Assembly: GCF_040214835.1 (NCBI RefSeq)
Contig: NZ_CP157874.1
Location: 4,468,001 to 4,532,000 of the forward strand
Reading direction: 5' to 3'
Length of the DNA stretch: 64,000 nt
From: Pseudomonas asiatica
GTDB lineage: Bacteria > Pseudomonadota > Gammaproteobacteria > Pseudomonadales > Pseudomonadaceae
Within the stretch, counting starts at the first letter, position 1. Each line of letters starts with the position of its first letter. Positions 43,706-53,526 of the stretch are shown here, piece by piece. The position numbers and the translations under genes are program-made. The notes under the pieces are model-generated. The model was given only the letters and a program-made list of their open reading frames with translations. It had not been told where the DNA came from and did no database searches.

Positions 43706-44421
43706 TTCGCCTTCACCACCACGGCGGTGATGTTGTCAGGGGCGCCACGGGTCAGCCCCAGGTGTACCAGGCTGCGGACCACCTGATAGGGGTCGGCGTG
43801 GCCGAGCACGTCGGCGATCTCGTGGTCTTCGGCGGTCTTGTTCAAGCCGTCGCTGCACAGCAGGTAGGTGTCGCCCGGCAGTACCTGCACATCCACCGCC
43901 TGGAGTTCGAGCTGGTCCTCGACGCCGATGGCGCGGGTGACGATGTTGCCGCGCGGGTGCACGCGGGCTTCGGCCTCGTTGAGCAGGCCGCTGTCCTGCA
44001 GTTCCTGGACATAGCTGTGGTCATGCGACAGGCGCTCGATGCGACCATCGCGCAGCCGATACAGGCGGCTGTCACCAGCCCACAGGCCTACCGCCCGGTC
44101 GCCGCGTGCGGCCAGGATCACCACCGTGCTGCCCATCATCGCCACGCCCCGGCGCAAGGTCTCCTCGCGTACGGCGCTGTTGACCTGGGCCAAGGTGTCG
44201 CGCAGGGCCTGGGTGAAATCCTCCAACCCATCGATGAGCGGCAACTGGCGCAGGCTGTCCACGGCCAGGCTGCTCACATAGTCGCCGGCGGCATGCCCAC
44301 CCATGCCGTCGGCAACGGCCCACAGGCCATCCCAGGTCAGCTCCAGGCAGGCGTCTTCGTTGATCTTGCGGACCATGCCTACATGGCTGTAGCTGGCCGC
44401 GCTGTAGTGCACGCGGCTCAT
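43702..44421 (-). CDS. pppA: T6SS PP2C-type phosphatase PppA
   Basis: 239 residues with the PP2C metal motifs: NEDACLEL, AVADGMGGHAAGDYVS, LCSDGLNK and a C-terminal DNITAVVV. It removes the phosphate that PpkA places on Fha and so turns the system off. It overlaps tagF upstream and ppkA downstream by 4 bp each. Confidence 0.93.
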   Translation of the reverse strand: MSRVHYSAASYSHVGMVRKINEDACLELTWDGLWAVADGMGGHAAGDYVSSLAVDSLRQLPLIDGLEDFTQALRDTLAQVNSAVREETLRRGVAMMGSTVVILAARGDRAVGLWAGDSRLYRLRDGRIERLSHDHSYVQELQDSGLLNEAEARVHPRGNIVTRAIGVEDQLELQAVDVQVLPGDTYLLCSDGLNKTAEDHEIADVLGHADPYQVVRSLVHLGLTRGAPDNITAVVVKAK

Positions 44422-45074
44422 GCTGGTCTCGCCTCGCTGCCCAGCAGGAACGCGGCGAACTGCTCGCTGCGCGGCAGGCCCTGGCTACGCAGCAGGCCAG
44501 GTGCGATCCGCTCGCTGCCCAGGCCCCACCACAGGCTCATGCCTTCGCAGGCACATTCGGCCAGGGCCAACGCCCTGCCCTGCGGCGTGCTGCCGTCCAG
44601 CCGCTGCAACCCGCCCACGGCCACACGTGGCCCCTGCAGCAGCGGCCGGGGTTGGTCGAAAGGCTGCAAGGCTGCCTCGAAATGCTCGAAAGCCGCATCC
44701 GCTTCAAGCGTGCCCAGCAAAGCCGCCTCGACACCTTCGAACCACTCATCGGCCCCACCAACGATGCTTGCGATCGCCACCCCGGGCTCCAGCACCTGCG
44801 CCACGCTCAGCGGAAAATACCGCCCCACCCGGTCGATGCTCGGCATCAGCACGCCGACCACCGCGTCCGGGCCACACACCCCAGGCGCCAGGGCAAAGCG
44901 CCACAACGGGCTGACCAGGTAGGCCTGCAGCCAGGCCTCGCCAAGCGCCTGCTGGCTGGCCTGGATACCGGCGGCCAGCCACTGGTCCCAGGGCTGAATG
45001 AAGGTCTGCGGCAAGCCACGGCTGACGAAGTCGCCGCGGCAGGCCAGTTTTCCGTAGAAACCCACGTCGTTCAC
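44418..45074 (-). CDS. tagF: T6SS post-translational repressor TagF
   Basis: 218 residues of the TagF/SciT family (VNDVGFYGKLACRGDFVSRGLP at the N-terminus, VGRYFPLSVAQVL centrally). In P. aeruginosa it represses H1-T6SS independently of the kinase route. The start is GTG 45074, overlapping the tssM stop by 4 bp (GTGA); an upstream open frame runs antiparallel into tssM and has no support. Confidence 0.88.
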   Translation of the reverse strand: MNDVGFYGKLACRGDFVSRGLPQTFIQPWDQWLAAGIQASQQALGEAWLQAYLVSPLWRFALAPGVCGPDAVVGVLMPSIDRVGRYFPLSVAQVLEPGVAIASIVGGADEWFEGVEAALLGTLEADAAFEHFEAALQPFDQPRPLLQGPRVAVGGLQRLDGSTPQGRALALAECACEGMSLWWGLGSERIAPGLLRSQGLPRSEQFAAFLLGSEARPA

Positions 45075-48000
45075 AGATGCTCCGGCAGGCTGAAACCGCT
45101 GACCACTCGGCTGCGGAACGGGTTGAAGGCGCTGCTGGCACGCAGCTCGTACGACACGCTGGCGCCATCCACGCGCAAACGCAGGTTGAAACGTTCCGGC
45201 GAGCTGCCAGCCACCAGGTCGGCCTGGTCGAGCAGGCGGAACCACGCCCATGGGCCTTCCACGGTCAGCCCCGAACGGCCGCTGGCCGATGGCGGCGCGA
45301 TCGACAGGCGAACCACGCCGATGCTGTTCGGGTTGGGCCACTGCAACGCCACCGGGCGGCTCGGGCCGTGGTCGTAGCTGACTTGCTGGCCGTCGAGATC
45401 GAGCAGGAACTGGGTGATGCTCGCGTCCATCGCCACCGGCTTGAGCTCGAAACGCACGCTTGGCTGCAGGCCGTTACCGCTGCGGAAGAACGCATCGCGG
45501 ATGGTCGCCGCGCGCTGGAAGGTGTACAGCACGTTGCCGCTGATCCCGAGCTTCTGCGCAGCGCCCGGCTGCCAGCTCCAGGGCGTGCTGGAAGTATTGA
45601 CGTAGGGCTGCAGGTACTTGCGGAAGTAGTTGTCCATTACCCCACCGACCCCGAAGAACTGGCCGAAGTCTTCCAGGGTGGCGTCGCGCGAGCTGCCGGC
45701 CACCAGCGGGTAGCGGCCGCTGAGCGACTGGCGGTAGACATTCAGCACTTCGCTGGCCCAGGCGGCATTGAGCTGGTTGCGCACCCCGCCCATGACGATG
45801 CCATGGGTCGAGCCGAGTACCGAACTGACCAGGTTCTGCACCACCCTGGGCTGGCGCGCCGCGCCCAGGGCTACCCGTTGCGCCGCAGCCTGGGCCTGGT
45901 TCTTGGCCTCGCCGAGCAAGGCGTCGCCGCTGGCACCGACCATGGCGCTGACCTGCACGTACAGCGCATTGAGGTCGGTGAGCAAGCCGTCGATGGCGGC
46001 GGGCTGGCCTTCACCGCTGCCGACCAGCGTGGCCAGCTCGGCGAAATGCGCGGTCACCGGGTCCTGCGTGCGGGCCGCGGGGCTGTCGACGGGCAGCGGC
46101 GCGTCGCCGAGCAGCCCGCCAAGGCGCTGGCGCAGCTGGTCGACACCGGCCTGCTCGGCCTTGTCCTGGACCTTGTCGAGCGTGGTCGGCTGCGCCAGGT
46201 TGGTTTCACGGGCCACCGCCTGCAGCAGCTGCTTCATCGGCGAGGTCGGCCCGGACAGCACCCGCAGCACGTCGGCGGCTTGGCCAACGCTGGTGACAGG
46301 CACGACGTCCAGGTCGTCGAGCAGGGCATCCCAGTGGCGGATGTAATCCTGGTAGTAGAGTTGCTGCACATCGTCGGCCAGGCGTTTGGCATCGCCCGCT
46401 TCGCTCGGCGCGCGGCCCAGTACCCAGCGTTCCTCGGCCAGCGTGGTGCTCTGCGCCAGGCTGGCGGCTAGAAATGCCTGGCGGTAGCCCTGCACGGTGA
46501 ACAGCCCCGGCAGCGGCTCGCTCAGCGGCTTGCCGCTCTTGAAGCGAAACACCAGGGCGGCATCACGCCCGGCAGCGTCGCTGACGCGGAAGTCTTCGAC
46601 CCCACGTGGCAGCTTCTGGCGCTTGACCCGGTCGTAAACACGCTGGGCCACCGGCAACTGCTGCAGCTGGCGACGGGTGTCGTCGATCAGGCGCTGGTCC
46701 AGGCGTGCGTTCGGCGGACGTTTCTCGAACAGCGCCGCCAGGTGCTGCCCCAGGGCTTGGCGCAGGTCGGGCGCAAGGTCGCGGGGTAACTGGCGCTCCC
46801 AGTCGAGGGTGATCCAGGCCTTGATGAAGTCTGGGTCGTAGTGCTCGGCATCGGCCAGCATCAGGTAGGCCTTGAGCCCTTCGTAGAGGTAATCGGATGG
46901 CCCCCCGGCATACAGCTGTTCCTCGATGCGGGTGACCAGGCGCGGGGCGAAAATGGCGATCAGCAGCTTGCGGTACAGGCTCTGCGATTCGCTTTCGAGC
47001 ATGTCGCCCTGGTACAGGCCCAAGCCCTCGGCCCAGTTGGGAGGGTCGTCCGCCAGGTGGCGGACGGCGTTGAGCAGCGGCAGCACGTCGACCACGTTGC
47101 GCTGCGCAGGGCTCAGGCCTTGCACGCTTTTGCCCAGTGGCTGAAGGCGGCTGTCGACTTCGGCGATGTATTGCTGGTTGGCCCGATAACTGAGGGCCCA
47201 CAAGGTTCCGACCAGCAGCACCAGCGCCACGCTCACGGCCAGCGCACCACGGGCGATCCACCGGCGCCGCCGCTCCACCTTGGGGTTGCTGCCGACCAGG
47301 CCGCGCTCGGCAAAGGCCACGGCAGTGAACAACCGCTCGATGAAATAGCTGCGCCCGCTACCGCTCTGGCGTGCCAGGTGCGCACGGTCCAGGCCCATGC
47401 TCTGGGCCATGCTGCCGATCAGCCGGTCGATGGGGCTGCCTTCCTGGGTGCCGCTGGTGAAGTACACACCGCGCAGCAACGCCCGTGCCTCGAAGGCGTT
47501 GGGCTTGAAGATGCCGTCGAGGAAGGTTTTAAGGTTGCCACGCAGGGCGGCGAACTGTTGCACGAAGCCGTAGACAAGGTCGCGCCGGGCCGGGTCGCGC
47601 TCCTGTTGCAGGCGCTCGACCAGGCGCTCGCCGAGCCGCCGTTCGAGCAATGCGAACTCGTTGTCGAACTGCGCCAACGGGCCGTCAGCGCCCTGCTCGA
47701 GAGTATCCAGCGGGAAGGTCATGCCCCACACCTGGGCGCGTTCGTCCTTGCCCAGGTTGTCGAAGAACTCCATGAAGCCCGGCACCAGGTCGAGCTTGGT
47801 CAGCATCAGGTACACCGGGAAGCGCACGCCCAGCTGGCTGTACAGCTCCTGGATGCGCGCGCGGATCGCCGCGGCGTGGGCGGCGCGCTCGGCGTCGCTG
47901 CCCAGCAGCAGGTCGGACAGGCTGATGGCGATGAATGCACCGTCGATGGGGCGGCGCGAGCGCTGGGTCTTGAGCAGGTCGAGAAAGCCCAGCCAGGCCG

Positions 48001-48580
48001 CCTTGTCGACCTGGGCGTGGCTGTCCTGGGTGGTGTAGCGGCCGGCAGTGTCGAGCAGCACCGCCTGGTCGGTGAACCACCAGTCGCAGTTGCGCGTGCC
48101 GCCCACACCGCGGATGGCGCCCTCGCCCAGTTGCGCGGCCAGCGGGAAGTGCAGGCCGGAGTTGACCAGCGCGGTGGTCTTGCCAGAGCCGGGCGGGCCG
48201 ATGATCACGTACCACGGCAGCTCGTAAAGGTTGCGACGCTCGTCACCGCCCAGGCGGGCCTTCTTCAACAGGGCCAGGGCCTCGTCCATACGCTGGCGCA
48301 GCGCCGCCAGCTCTTCGGTGGTGGCCACGCTGGCAGGGTCCGGGGCAGTTTCTGCGGCCAGGCTCTGCATGACCTTGGCCGCCTGCCGGCGCGCCTGCAC
48401 GATGCGCCAGGCGCGGTAGCCGCCCCACAGGGCGAACAGCAGGACGATCAGCAGCCAGCGTGGCGTGGGCGACGCCAGCATTTCCAGCAACGGCCCGACG
48501 AACCAGATGATCAGGCTCAGGGCGATCAGGCCCAGCAGCGGGATCACCCAGCGAATGACAAAACTGAAAAACGCCTTCAC
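45071..48580 (-). CDS. tssM: T6SS membrane-complex protein TssM (IcmF)
   Basis: 1169 residues. Two membrane helices near 10-30 and 41-58; a cytoplasmic NTPase-like domain with intact Walker A GPPGSGKT at 128-135; a third helix near 455-475; then a large periplasmic domain that contacts TssJ. It is the core of the inner-membrane baseplate anchor. The start at 48580 overlaps the tssL stop by 4 bp. Confidence 0.95.
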   Translation of the reverse strand: MKAFFSFVIRWVIPLLGLIALSLIIWFVGPLLEMLASPTPRWLLIVLLFALWGGYRAWRIVQARRQAAKVMQSLAAETAPDPASVATTEELAALRQRMDEALALLKKARLGGDERRNLYELPWYVIIGPPGSGKTTALVNSGLHFPLAAQLGEGAIRGVGGTRNCDWWFTDQAVLLDTAGRYTTQDSHAQVDKAAWLGFLDLLKTQRSRRPIDGAFIAISLSDLLLGSDAERAAHAAAIRARIQELYSQLGVRFPVYLMLTKLDLVPGFMEFFDNLGKDERAQVWGMTFPLDTLEQGADGPLAQFDNEFALLERRLGERLVERLQQERDPARRDLVYGFVQQFAALRGNLKTFLDGIFKPNAFEARALLRGVYFTSGTQEGSPIDRLIGSMAQSMGLDRAHLARQSGSGRSYFIERLFTAVAFAERGLVGSNPKVERRRRWIARGALAVSVALVLLVGTLWALSYRANQQYIAEVDSRLQPLGKSVQGLSPAQRNVVDVLPLLNAVRHLADDPPNWAEGLGLYQGDMLESESQSLYRKLLIAIFAPRLVTRIEEQLYAGGPSDYLYEGLKAYLMLADAEHYDPDFIKAWITLDWERQLPRDLAPDLRQALGQHLAALFEKRPPNARLDQRLIDDTRRQLQQLPVAQRVYDRVKRQKLPRGVEDFRVSDAAGRDAALVFRFKSGKPLSEPLPGLFTVQGYRQAFLAASLAQSTTLAEERWVLGRAPSEAGDAKRLADDVQQLYYQDYIRHWDALLDDLDVVPVTSVGQAADVLRVLSGPTSPMKQLLQAVARETNLAQPTTLDKVQDKAEQAGVDQLRQRLGGLLGDAPLPVDSPAARTQDPVTAHFAELATLVGSGEGQPAAIDGLLTDLNALYVQVSAMVGASGDALLGEAKNQAQAAAQRVALGAARQPRVVQNLVSSVLGSTHGIVMGGVRNQLNAAWASEVLNVYRQSLSGRYPLVAGSSRDATLEDFGQFFGVGGVMDNYFRKYLQPYVNTSSTPWSWQPGAAQKLGISGNVLYTFQRAATIRDAFFRSGNGLQPSVRFELKPVAMDASITQFLLDLDGQQVSYDHGPSRPVALQWPNPNSIGVVRLSIAPPSASGRSGLTVEGPWAWFRLLDQADLVAGSSPERFNLRLRVDGASVSYELRASSAFNPFRSRVVSGFSLPEHL

Positions 48581-49884
48581 TCGACGCCCTCCGCCAGAAC
48601 GGTGATTTCAACCCGGCGATTCTTCGCCCGGCCCTGCGCGGTGTCGTTCGACGCCAGGGGCTCGGTGTCGCTCAGCCCTTGGGCGCTGAAGCGCTCGGGT
48701 TGCCCGGTGCGCGCGGCGAGGATGCCCTTGACCTCTTCGGCGCGCGCTTGCGACAACGCCCAGTTGGACGGGAAGCGCAACGTCGCGATGCGCTGGTTGT
48801 CGCTGTGCCCGGTGACCCGGACATTGCCCTTGACCTTGGCCACTGCCTCGGCGATGCGCAGCATCAGCGGCTGGAAATCGCCCTTGATGCTGGCGCTGGC
48901 GCTGGCGAACAGCTCGTCACCGCGAATGGTCACCACCGAGCGGTCGACCGCGTCTTCGACGGAAACCCGGCCGGCCTTGATGTCATCGGCGAGGAACCCG
49001 GCCAGGCGCGGGCGCTCCACGGGCTTGGGCTGCAGCACCGGGCGGTCCATGGCTTGTACCGGGATTTCGCCCAGCGCGTGGATACCCCGGAACACCGGCT
49101 CGGCATCGGCGGCCAGCTTCAGGCGCAGGCCGAACAACAGCAGCAACAGCAATGCCGCGGCCACCGCCAGGCCCACCCATGGCGGCACGAACTGGGCCAG
49201 GCGGTCACGGCTGACAGCCACCCCACGCCAGTGTGGCGAGAGTTCGCGCTCACGCTCGCCACGGGCACTGCGAATTGCCGCAGCGGTGCGCTCGCGCAGC
49301 GCTTCGAGCTGGGCGCGGCCATCGTTCATGACCCGGTAGCGGCCCTCGAAGCCGAGGCTGGTGCACAGGTACAACAGCTCCAGCAGGTTGAGGCGTTCGC
49401 GCGGGCTCTGCAGGCAATGCTCCATCAGCTGGAACACCTTCTCACCGCCCCAGGCCTCGTTGTGCACCGTGATCAGCAAGCTCTGCCGGCTCCAGTCGCT
49501 GGCACTGCCCCACGGCGTGCTGAGCACTGCCTCGTCCAGCGCGGTGCACAGCGCATAGCGCGCCAGCAGCACCTCGTTGCGCACCACCCCGGCGGCTTCG
49601 GCACGGGTCTCGAACTGGCGCAGATAGGCCAGCAACTGCGCCCGCAGGCTGGCCGGCGCCGAATGAGCGATGGTGTTGCGCAGGCGGGTAAGCAAGGCCA
49701 GCAACGGCCCGGCCGCCTGCTCGAGCGGGTTGACACCCACGCCCTGGCCAGGCGCCAGGGGCTCGGCCGGTACCTGCAACGGCGGCGGCTGCGGCGCTGG
49801 CGCGGCGGGTTGCGGGGCAGCACGGCCACCGGGGCGCGGCATGAACTGGGTACGGTCGTTGGCCTGCGGATCTTCCGGGTGCAT
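48577..49884 (-). CDS. tssL: T6SS membrane-complex protein TssL with OmpA-like domain
   Basis: 435 residues: a Pro-rich start (to about 50), the DotU cytoplasmic domain (about 55-215), one membrane helix at 236-254, and a C-terminal OmpA/MotB-type peptidoglycan-binding domain (VTGHSDNQRI, LSQARAEEV, GRAKNRRVEI). The fused OmpA domain fixes the membrane complex to the cell wall; in systems lacking it a separate TagL does this. Confidence 0.94.
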   Translation of the reverse strand: MHPEDPQANDRTQFMPRPGGRAAPQPAAPAPQPPPLQVPAEPLAPGQGVGVNPLEQAAGPLLALLTRLRNTIAHSAPASLRAQLLAYLRQFETRAEAAGVVRNEVLLARYALCTALDEAVLSTPWGSASDWSRQSLLITVHNEAWGGEKVFQLMEHCLQSPRERLNLLELLYLCTSLGFEGRYRVMNDGRAQLEALRERTAAAIRSARGERERELSPHWRGVAVSRDRLAQFVPPWVGLAVAAALLLLLLFGLRLKLAADAEPVFRGIHALGEIPVQAMDRPVLQPKPVERPRLAGFLADDIKAGRVSVEDAVDRSVVTIRGDELFASASASIKGDFQPLMLRIAEAVAKVKGNVRVTGHSDNQRIATLRFPSNWALSQARAEEVKGILAARTGQPERFSAQGLSDTEPLASNDTAQGRAKNRRVEITVLAEGVE

Positions 49885-49890
49885 CGCGGG

Positions 49891-51225
49891 TTATCCTCGA
49901 ATGGCCCAGAAGGCCAGGCTCAGGCCGGGGAACTCGCCGGCAACGTAGAAGGCAAAGCCACCGGAGTGTTGCAACTGCTTCCAGTGCTCGCTGCCCCGGT
50001 CGAGCTCGAAGTAGGTGGAGCCGGCATGGAACGGGATCTGCCTGGGCGCCACCGGCAACGGCAGCAGGCCGATGCCCGGCAGTTGCAGGTTGACCAGGTC
50101 GCGGATGTGTTCCACCGAACCGATCTTACTCTGTTGGCCAAAGCGGCTACGCAGCGTCTCGCTGGGCACATCGGCACGCACCACCAGGACGAAACTGGCG
50201 CTGTCGAGCAGGCTGCGGTCGGCAAGCATGCCAACATGGATGCCGTAGGCCTTCTCGACGATGGGAATGGCCACCGCCTTGCTGTCGATCAGCGTCGACA
50301 AGGCCTCGCGCAAGGCGGCCATCACTGGCGCGAAGGTCGCCGCCAGGTCGTCGTGCTGATAGACCGGGAAGCTGTGCGGGCGGCGGCCATCGCGGGTGAA
50401 GGTGGCGAACTCGCCAGCCAGGGCCACCAGCTCGCTGTACAGCCGCTCGGGGTGCAGCGGGCTCAGCTGGTTGAGGTGTTCGACCAGCGGCTGGGCACGG
50501 TTGACCAGTTGCAGCAGCATGAAGTCGGCAATCTCCGACGCCCCGCCATTGGCCGAGGCGACCACCCTGCCCGCCAGCGCTTCGCCACGTTGGTGCAGCA
50601 GGCCCAGCAGCTCGCCGCAAAAGCCGGACAGTTGCTGGCTGGCCGCCACGTCGAGTACTGGCGGGATGTAGCTGTCATCCACCACCAGCGCGCGGTCGGC
50701 GCGCTTTTCGCGGATGCGCAGCATGCCGAGGGCGGCGTAGTCGCTCAGGCCGTCCTCGCTGCGCAGCAGGCGCAGGGCGCGGCTGCCGAGGGCCAGCGGG
50801 GCACGGTTTTCGAACGGCGCGTTGTCGTCGCGCACCTCGCTGACACGGCTGACATAGCGGGCGCCAGCGACGGCTTCGCCCTCGTCGACGGTGTCGCGGG
50901 CCCCCGCCCGCTTGAGTGGCAGCCCCAGGTGGACAACGCCATCGCGCAGATCGTCGGGCACTTCCAGCGGCGCAGGTGGCAGGTCGTCGCGGGGGATGTC
51001 GAACGGCGTGCCGTCGGGCAGCAAGCCGCGGGCGCTGAGAATCGCCACCTTGCCCTGGGCAAGCAGGCCCTGGTCGAGCAGCAGCTCGGAGAAACCCCAC
51101 GCGGCCACGCTCAGCGGCCGGTTGCGGGCGTCGACCAGGTGTTCGAGGTAGCGATCATGCTGTTGGAAATGCTGGGTCGTGATGAACATGCCTTCCGACC
51201 ACACCACGCGATTGTTCCAGGACAT
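49891..51225 (-). CDS. tssK: T6SS baseplate protein TssK
   Basis: 444 residues; begins MSWNNRVVWSEGMFITTQHFQQHDRYLE, the VasE/TssK N-terminal signature. TssK trimers link the baseplate to the TssL/TssM membrane complex. Lies 6 bp upstream of tssL and 15 bp after tssJ. Confidence 0.95.
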   Translation of the reverse strand: MSWNNRVVWSEGMFITTQHFQQHDRYLEHLVDARNRPLSVAAWGFSELLLDQGLLAQGKVAILSARGLLPDGTPFDIPRDDLPPAPLEVPDDLRDGVVHLGLPLKRAGARDTVDEGEAVAGARYVSRVSEVRDDNAPFENRAPLALGSRALRLLRSEDGLSDYAALGMLRIREKRADRALVVDDSYIPPVLDVAASQQLSGFCGELLGLLHQRGEALAGRVVASANGGASEIADFMLLQLVNRAQPLVEHLNQLSPLHPERLYSELVALAGEFATFTRDGRRPHSFPVYQHDDLAATFAPVMAALREALSTLIDSKAVAIPIVEKAYGIHVGMLADRSLLDSASFVLVVRADVPSETLRSRFGQQSKIGSVEHIRDLVNLQLPGIGLLPLPVAPRQIPFHAGSTYFELDRGSEHWKQLQHSGGFAFYVAGEFPGLSLAFWAIRG

Positions 51226-51240
51226 GGGGACTCCGATTGC

Positions 51241-51738
51241 CTAGCGGGCAGGTTCAGGTTGTGGGGTGGCCACGGCGCTGCGCACGGCACGCACATCGAG
51301 GCTGATCTGATAGTCCCGCGGCGGCACCGGCAGCACGCTGCGCCACTGGGCCTGGTCGATCTCGCGGTAACCGACCACCAGGCCGATGTGGCGAGTGGCA
51401 AGGTCGAGCGGACGTTCCAGGCGCAACTGGCCGCCGGGCTGCAACAGCACTTCGTCCTGGTCGATCAGGTCGGCGCCGAGGGTGGCCTGGGCGCGCTCGG
51501 CCAGGGCGAAGTAGTCGGCGCGGGCAAATGCGGCGCTGTTCTTCAGCTCGTACAGGCGCACCCGTACCGGCGCAGGCGTGCCGCCAGGGCCTGGGTTCAG
51601 CCCCTCGGCGGCACTGAAATACAGGGTCACGGCTGCGCTGTCCGGTGCACTGTCGGCAGCGGGGGCAACCGGCGTGTCCTTGCTGCAGGCAGCCAGCAGC
51701 ACCAGGCTCAGGGCTGCGACCAGTCGTATTGCTTTCAT
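51241..51738 (-). CDS. tssJ: T6SS outer-membrane lipoprotein TssJ
   Basis: 165 residues with lipobox LLAAC (Cys 19) and a small beta-sandwich of the SciN type (VTLYFSAAEGLNPGP, VRVRLYELKNSAAF, RHIGLVVGYREID). It anchors the membrane complex at the outer membrane by contacting TssM. Confidence 0.93.
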   Translation of the reverse strand: MKAIRLVAALSLVLLAACSKDTPVAPAADSAPDSAAVTLYFSAAEGLNPGPGGTPAPVRVRLYELKNSAAFARADYFALAERAQATLGADLIDQDEVLLQPGGQLRLERPLDLATRHIGLVVGYREIDQAQWRSVLPVPPRDYQISLDVRAVRSAVATPQPEPAR

Positions 51739-51777
51739 CCTTGTCCTCTTGACGTACCGTGGTCTTCCTGGGTGCGC

Positions 51778-53130
51778 TCAACTACGTTGCAAACGGCTGC
51801 TGTGGGCCTCGTAGGCGCGGCTGAATTCGCGGCCGAACAGTTCCTGGAAATCGTCTTCGGCTTCACGGGAGATCTGCCCGTAAAGCTCGGTGAACTGCTG
51901 CCAGCAGTGGGCCTGGCGCGAGCCACCGAACAACTTGGCCAGCCCCGCCGCAGGTGCCAGGCGCTGCTCCAGGCGCGCCGGCTGGAAACACGCGAGCAGG
52001 TGCTTGATTGCGGCCTGCACGCCCGCCATCACCGCCAGCTGGTGGGCGCGCACATCATCGAAGCTTTCGCGCACGGCCTGGTCCGGCGCCATGAACGCCT
52101 GGTTACCGTGACGCAGCAACAGCAGCAACGCCTCGTCGGCATTGGGGGCGAACTTCAGCGGGTTGTTCTGCACCGGGGCGATGGTGGTCTGCTGCATGCG
52201 GAACTCGCCCTTCAGGCTGCTGCGTGCACGCAACACGTCGATCAGGCCCTCCACCATCAGGCGGTAGCTTTGGCCGATGGCCTCCATTTGCGCGGCGGCG
52301 TCGGCGGCGTCGATGCGCAGGTGCTCGATACCGGCGCCGCGCAGGAACGCCTGCAGCAACGCATCGCTGCTTGCAGCTGGCGCAGGTGCGGCGACTGGTT
52401 CGCTTGCAGCAGGCTGTGCAGGCACTGCAGGAACGGCTGGCGCAGGCGGCGCAGTCGGGGTCGGAGCCGGAGCCGGTGCCGGTACCGAGCCGAACAGGTT
52501 CCAGTCTTCCGGGATCATCCCCGGCGCAGCCGGTTCGGCGGCCGGGGCAGGCGCCACCACCGGGGTTGGCGGGCGGAAGTCGTGCTGCTGAGCCGGCACA
52601 TGGTCGGGCTGGCTGACCGGCGGCACGCTCGAGGGGCCAAGGAAGTCGAACAGGTCAGGCAGCGTGTCGTGGTTCGACGCACCTTGCAGGAACGCAGCCG
52701 GCGCACCGGAAATCGGCGGGGCGGGAACGGCCGGGGCCGCCACCTGGTTGGCCATCAGCGCCTCGAAACTGTGTACCTGGGGTTCGCCCTCCAGGGCGCC
52801 AGGCAGGTTCGCGTCGATGCGCGCCTGTATCTCGTATTCCCCAATACGGATAACTTCGCCATCCAGCAACTGCTCACTGTTACCGCGACGCAAGCGAATA
52901 CCGGCACGAACTAATTCCACACCGTTCGTACTGTCATCGGTCAAAAAATATCGCCCTTCCTTGAACTGGATCACACAATGCCGGGCCGATACCAATCGCT
53001 CGGGGTCAGGAAGTACCCAGTCATTTTCCGCCGCACGGCCAAGCGTGATGGCACCGGTTTCCAGCCGCATCTCCGGGCATTGCCCGGGAGTAATCTTGTG
53101 GTAACTAGTGATAGTTAGGCAAAGTGCCAT
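51778..53130 (-). CDS. fha: T6SS FHA-domain protein Fha (TagH)
   Basis: 450 residues. The N-terminal FHA phosphothreonine-binding domain spans about residues 10-110 (ITLGRAAENDWVLPD, SARHCVIQF, STNGVEL). A long Ala/Pro linker leads to a conserved C-terminal domain (residues about 250-450). It is the substrate of PpkA and PppA. The start is ATG 53130 behind GGAGG; ATG 53145 is in frame but less well placed. First gene of the leftward operon. Confidence 0.92.
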   Translation of the reverse strand: MALCLTITSYHKITPGQCPEMRLETGAITLGRAAENDWVLPDPERLVSARHCVIQFKEGRYFLTDDSTNGVELVRAGIRLRRGNSEQLLDGEVIRIGEYEIQARIDANLPGALEGEPQVHSFEALMANQVAAPAVPAPPISGAPAAFLQGASNHDTLPDLFDFLGPSSVPPVSQPDHVPAQQHDFRPPTPVVAPAPAAEPAAPGMIPEDWNLFGSVPAPAPAPTPTAPPAPAVPAVPAQPAASEPVAAPAPAASSDALLQAFLRGAGIEHLRIDAADAAAQMEAIGQSYRLMVEGLIDVLRARSSLKGEFRMQQTTIAPVQNNPLKFAPNADEALLLLLRHGNQAFMAPDQAVRESFDDVRAHQLAVMAGVQAAIKHLLACFQPARLEQRLAPAAGLAKLFGGSRQAHCWQQFTELYGQISREAEDDFQELFGREFSRAYEAHSSRLQRS

Positions 53131-53358
53131 CACGCCTCCATGCATCCATTTAAAACATCGATCCATCCATTTGAGTTGTTTTCCCACAACCACTCAAATA
53201 CAGCTGTACCCCTTGATTCACGGGGGCTTCGTGCGCACAACCGAACGTACGACGGCTATTCAACGCTAATGCCGAGGCTAACCGAATGGAATCGGACGAG
53301 TGGTGCTCGGTAACTGCCAACGGATTCACAGCTGGCACTCGGGGGCGCGTAGCTTACC
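53131..53358. other. Divergent control region between fha and tssA
   Basis: The AT-richest part of the T6SS locus. It should hold the leftward promoter for fha, but no clear hexamer pair was seen on that strand. Confidence 0.4.
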
Positions 53359-53387
53359 TTGACACTCGCGAATAAATAAACCATAAA
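53359..53387 (+). promoter_or_regulatory. Candidate sigma-70 promoter of the tssA operon
   Basis: -35 TTGACA (53359-53364, perfect), a 17-bp spacer and -10 CATAAA (53382-53387, four of six). A direct/inverted element with ATATCACC repeated at 53413 and 53424 lies just downstream and could be an operator. Confidence 0.6.
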
Positions 53388-53526
53388 TGCGCAACTTCGA
53401 AGTGCCAAAATAATATCACCATGATATCACCCCGGCACTCTTTGGAAAGTTTGTGCGCCAGTTCACACTTGCAACTTCGCACAACAACACGCCCTCACCA
53501 AGGGCCGATATGGAGATCGAATTCTG

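Noticed and set aside
48679..52914. Very long open frame (over 1400 codons) on the + strand
   Set aside because: It runs antisense to tssL, tssK, tssJ and fha, which all have clear family matches; long antisense frames are expected in GC-rich coding DNA.
53401..53420. Sigma-54 promoter (minus-strand TGGCAC) upstream of fha
   Set aside because: The distance from TGGCAC to the following TTGC is 7 bases instead of 5, which breaks the strict -24/-12 spacing.
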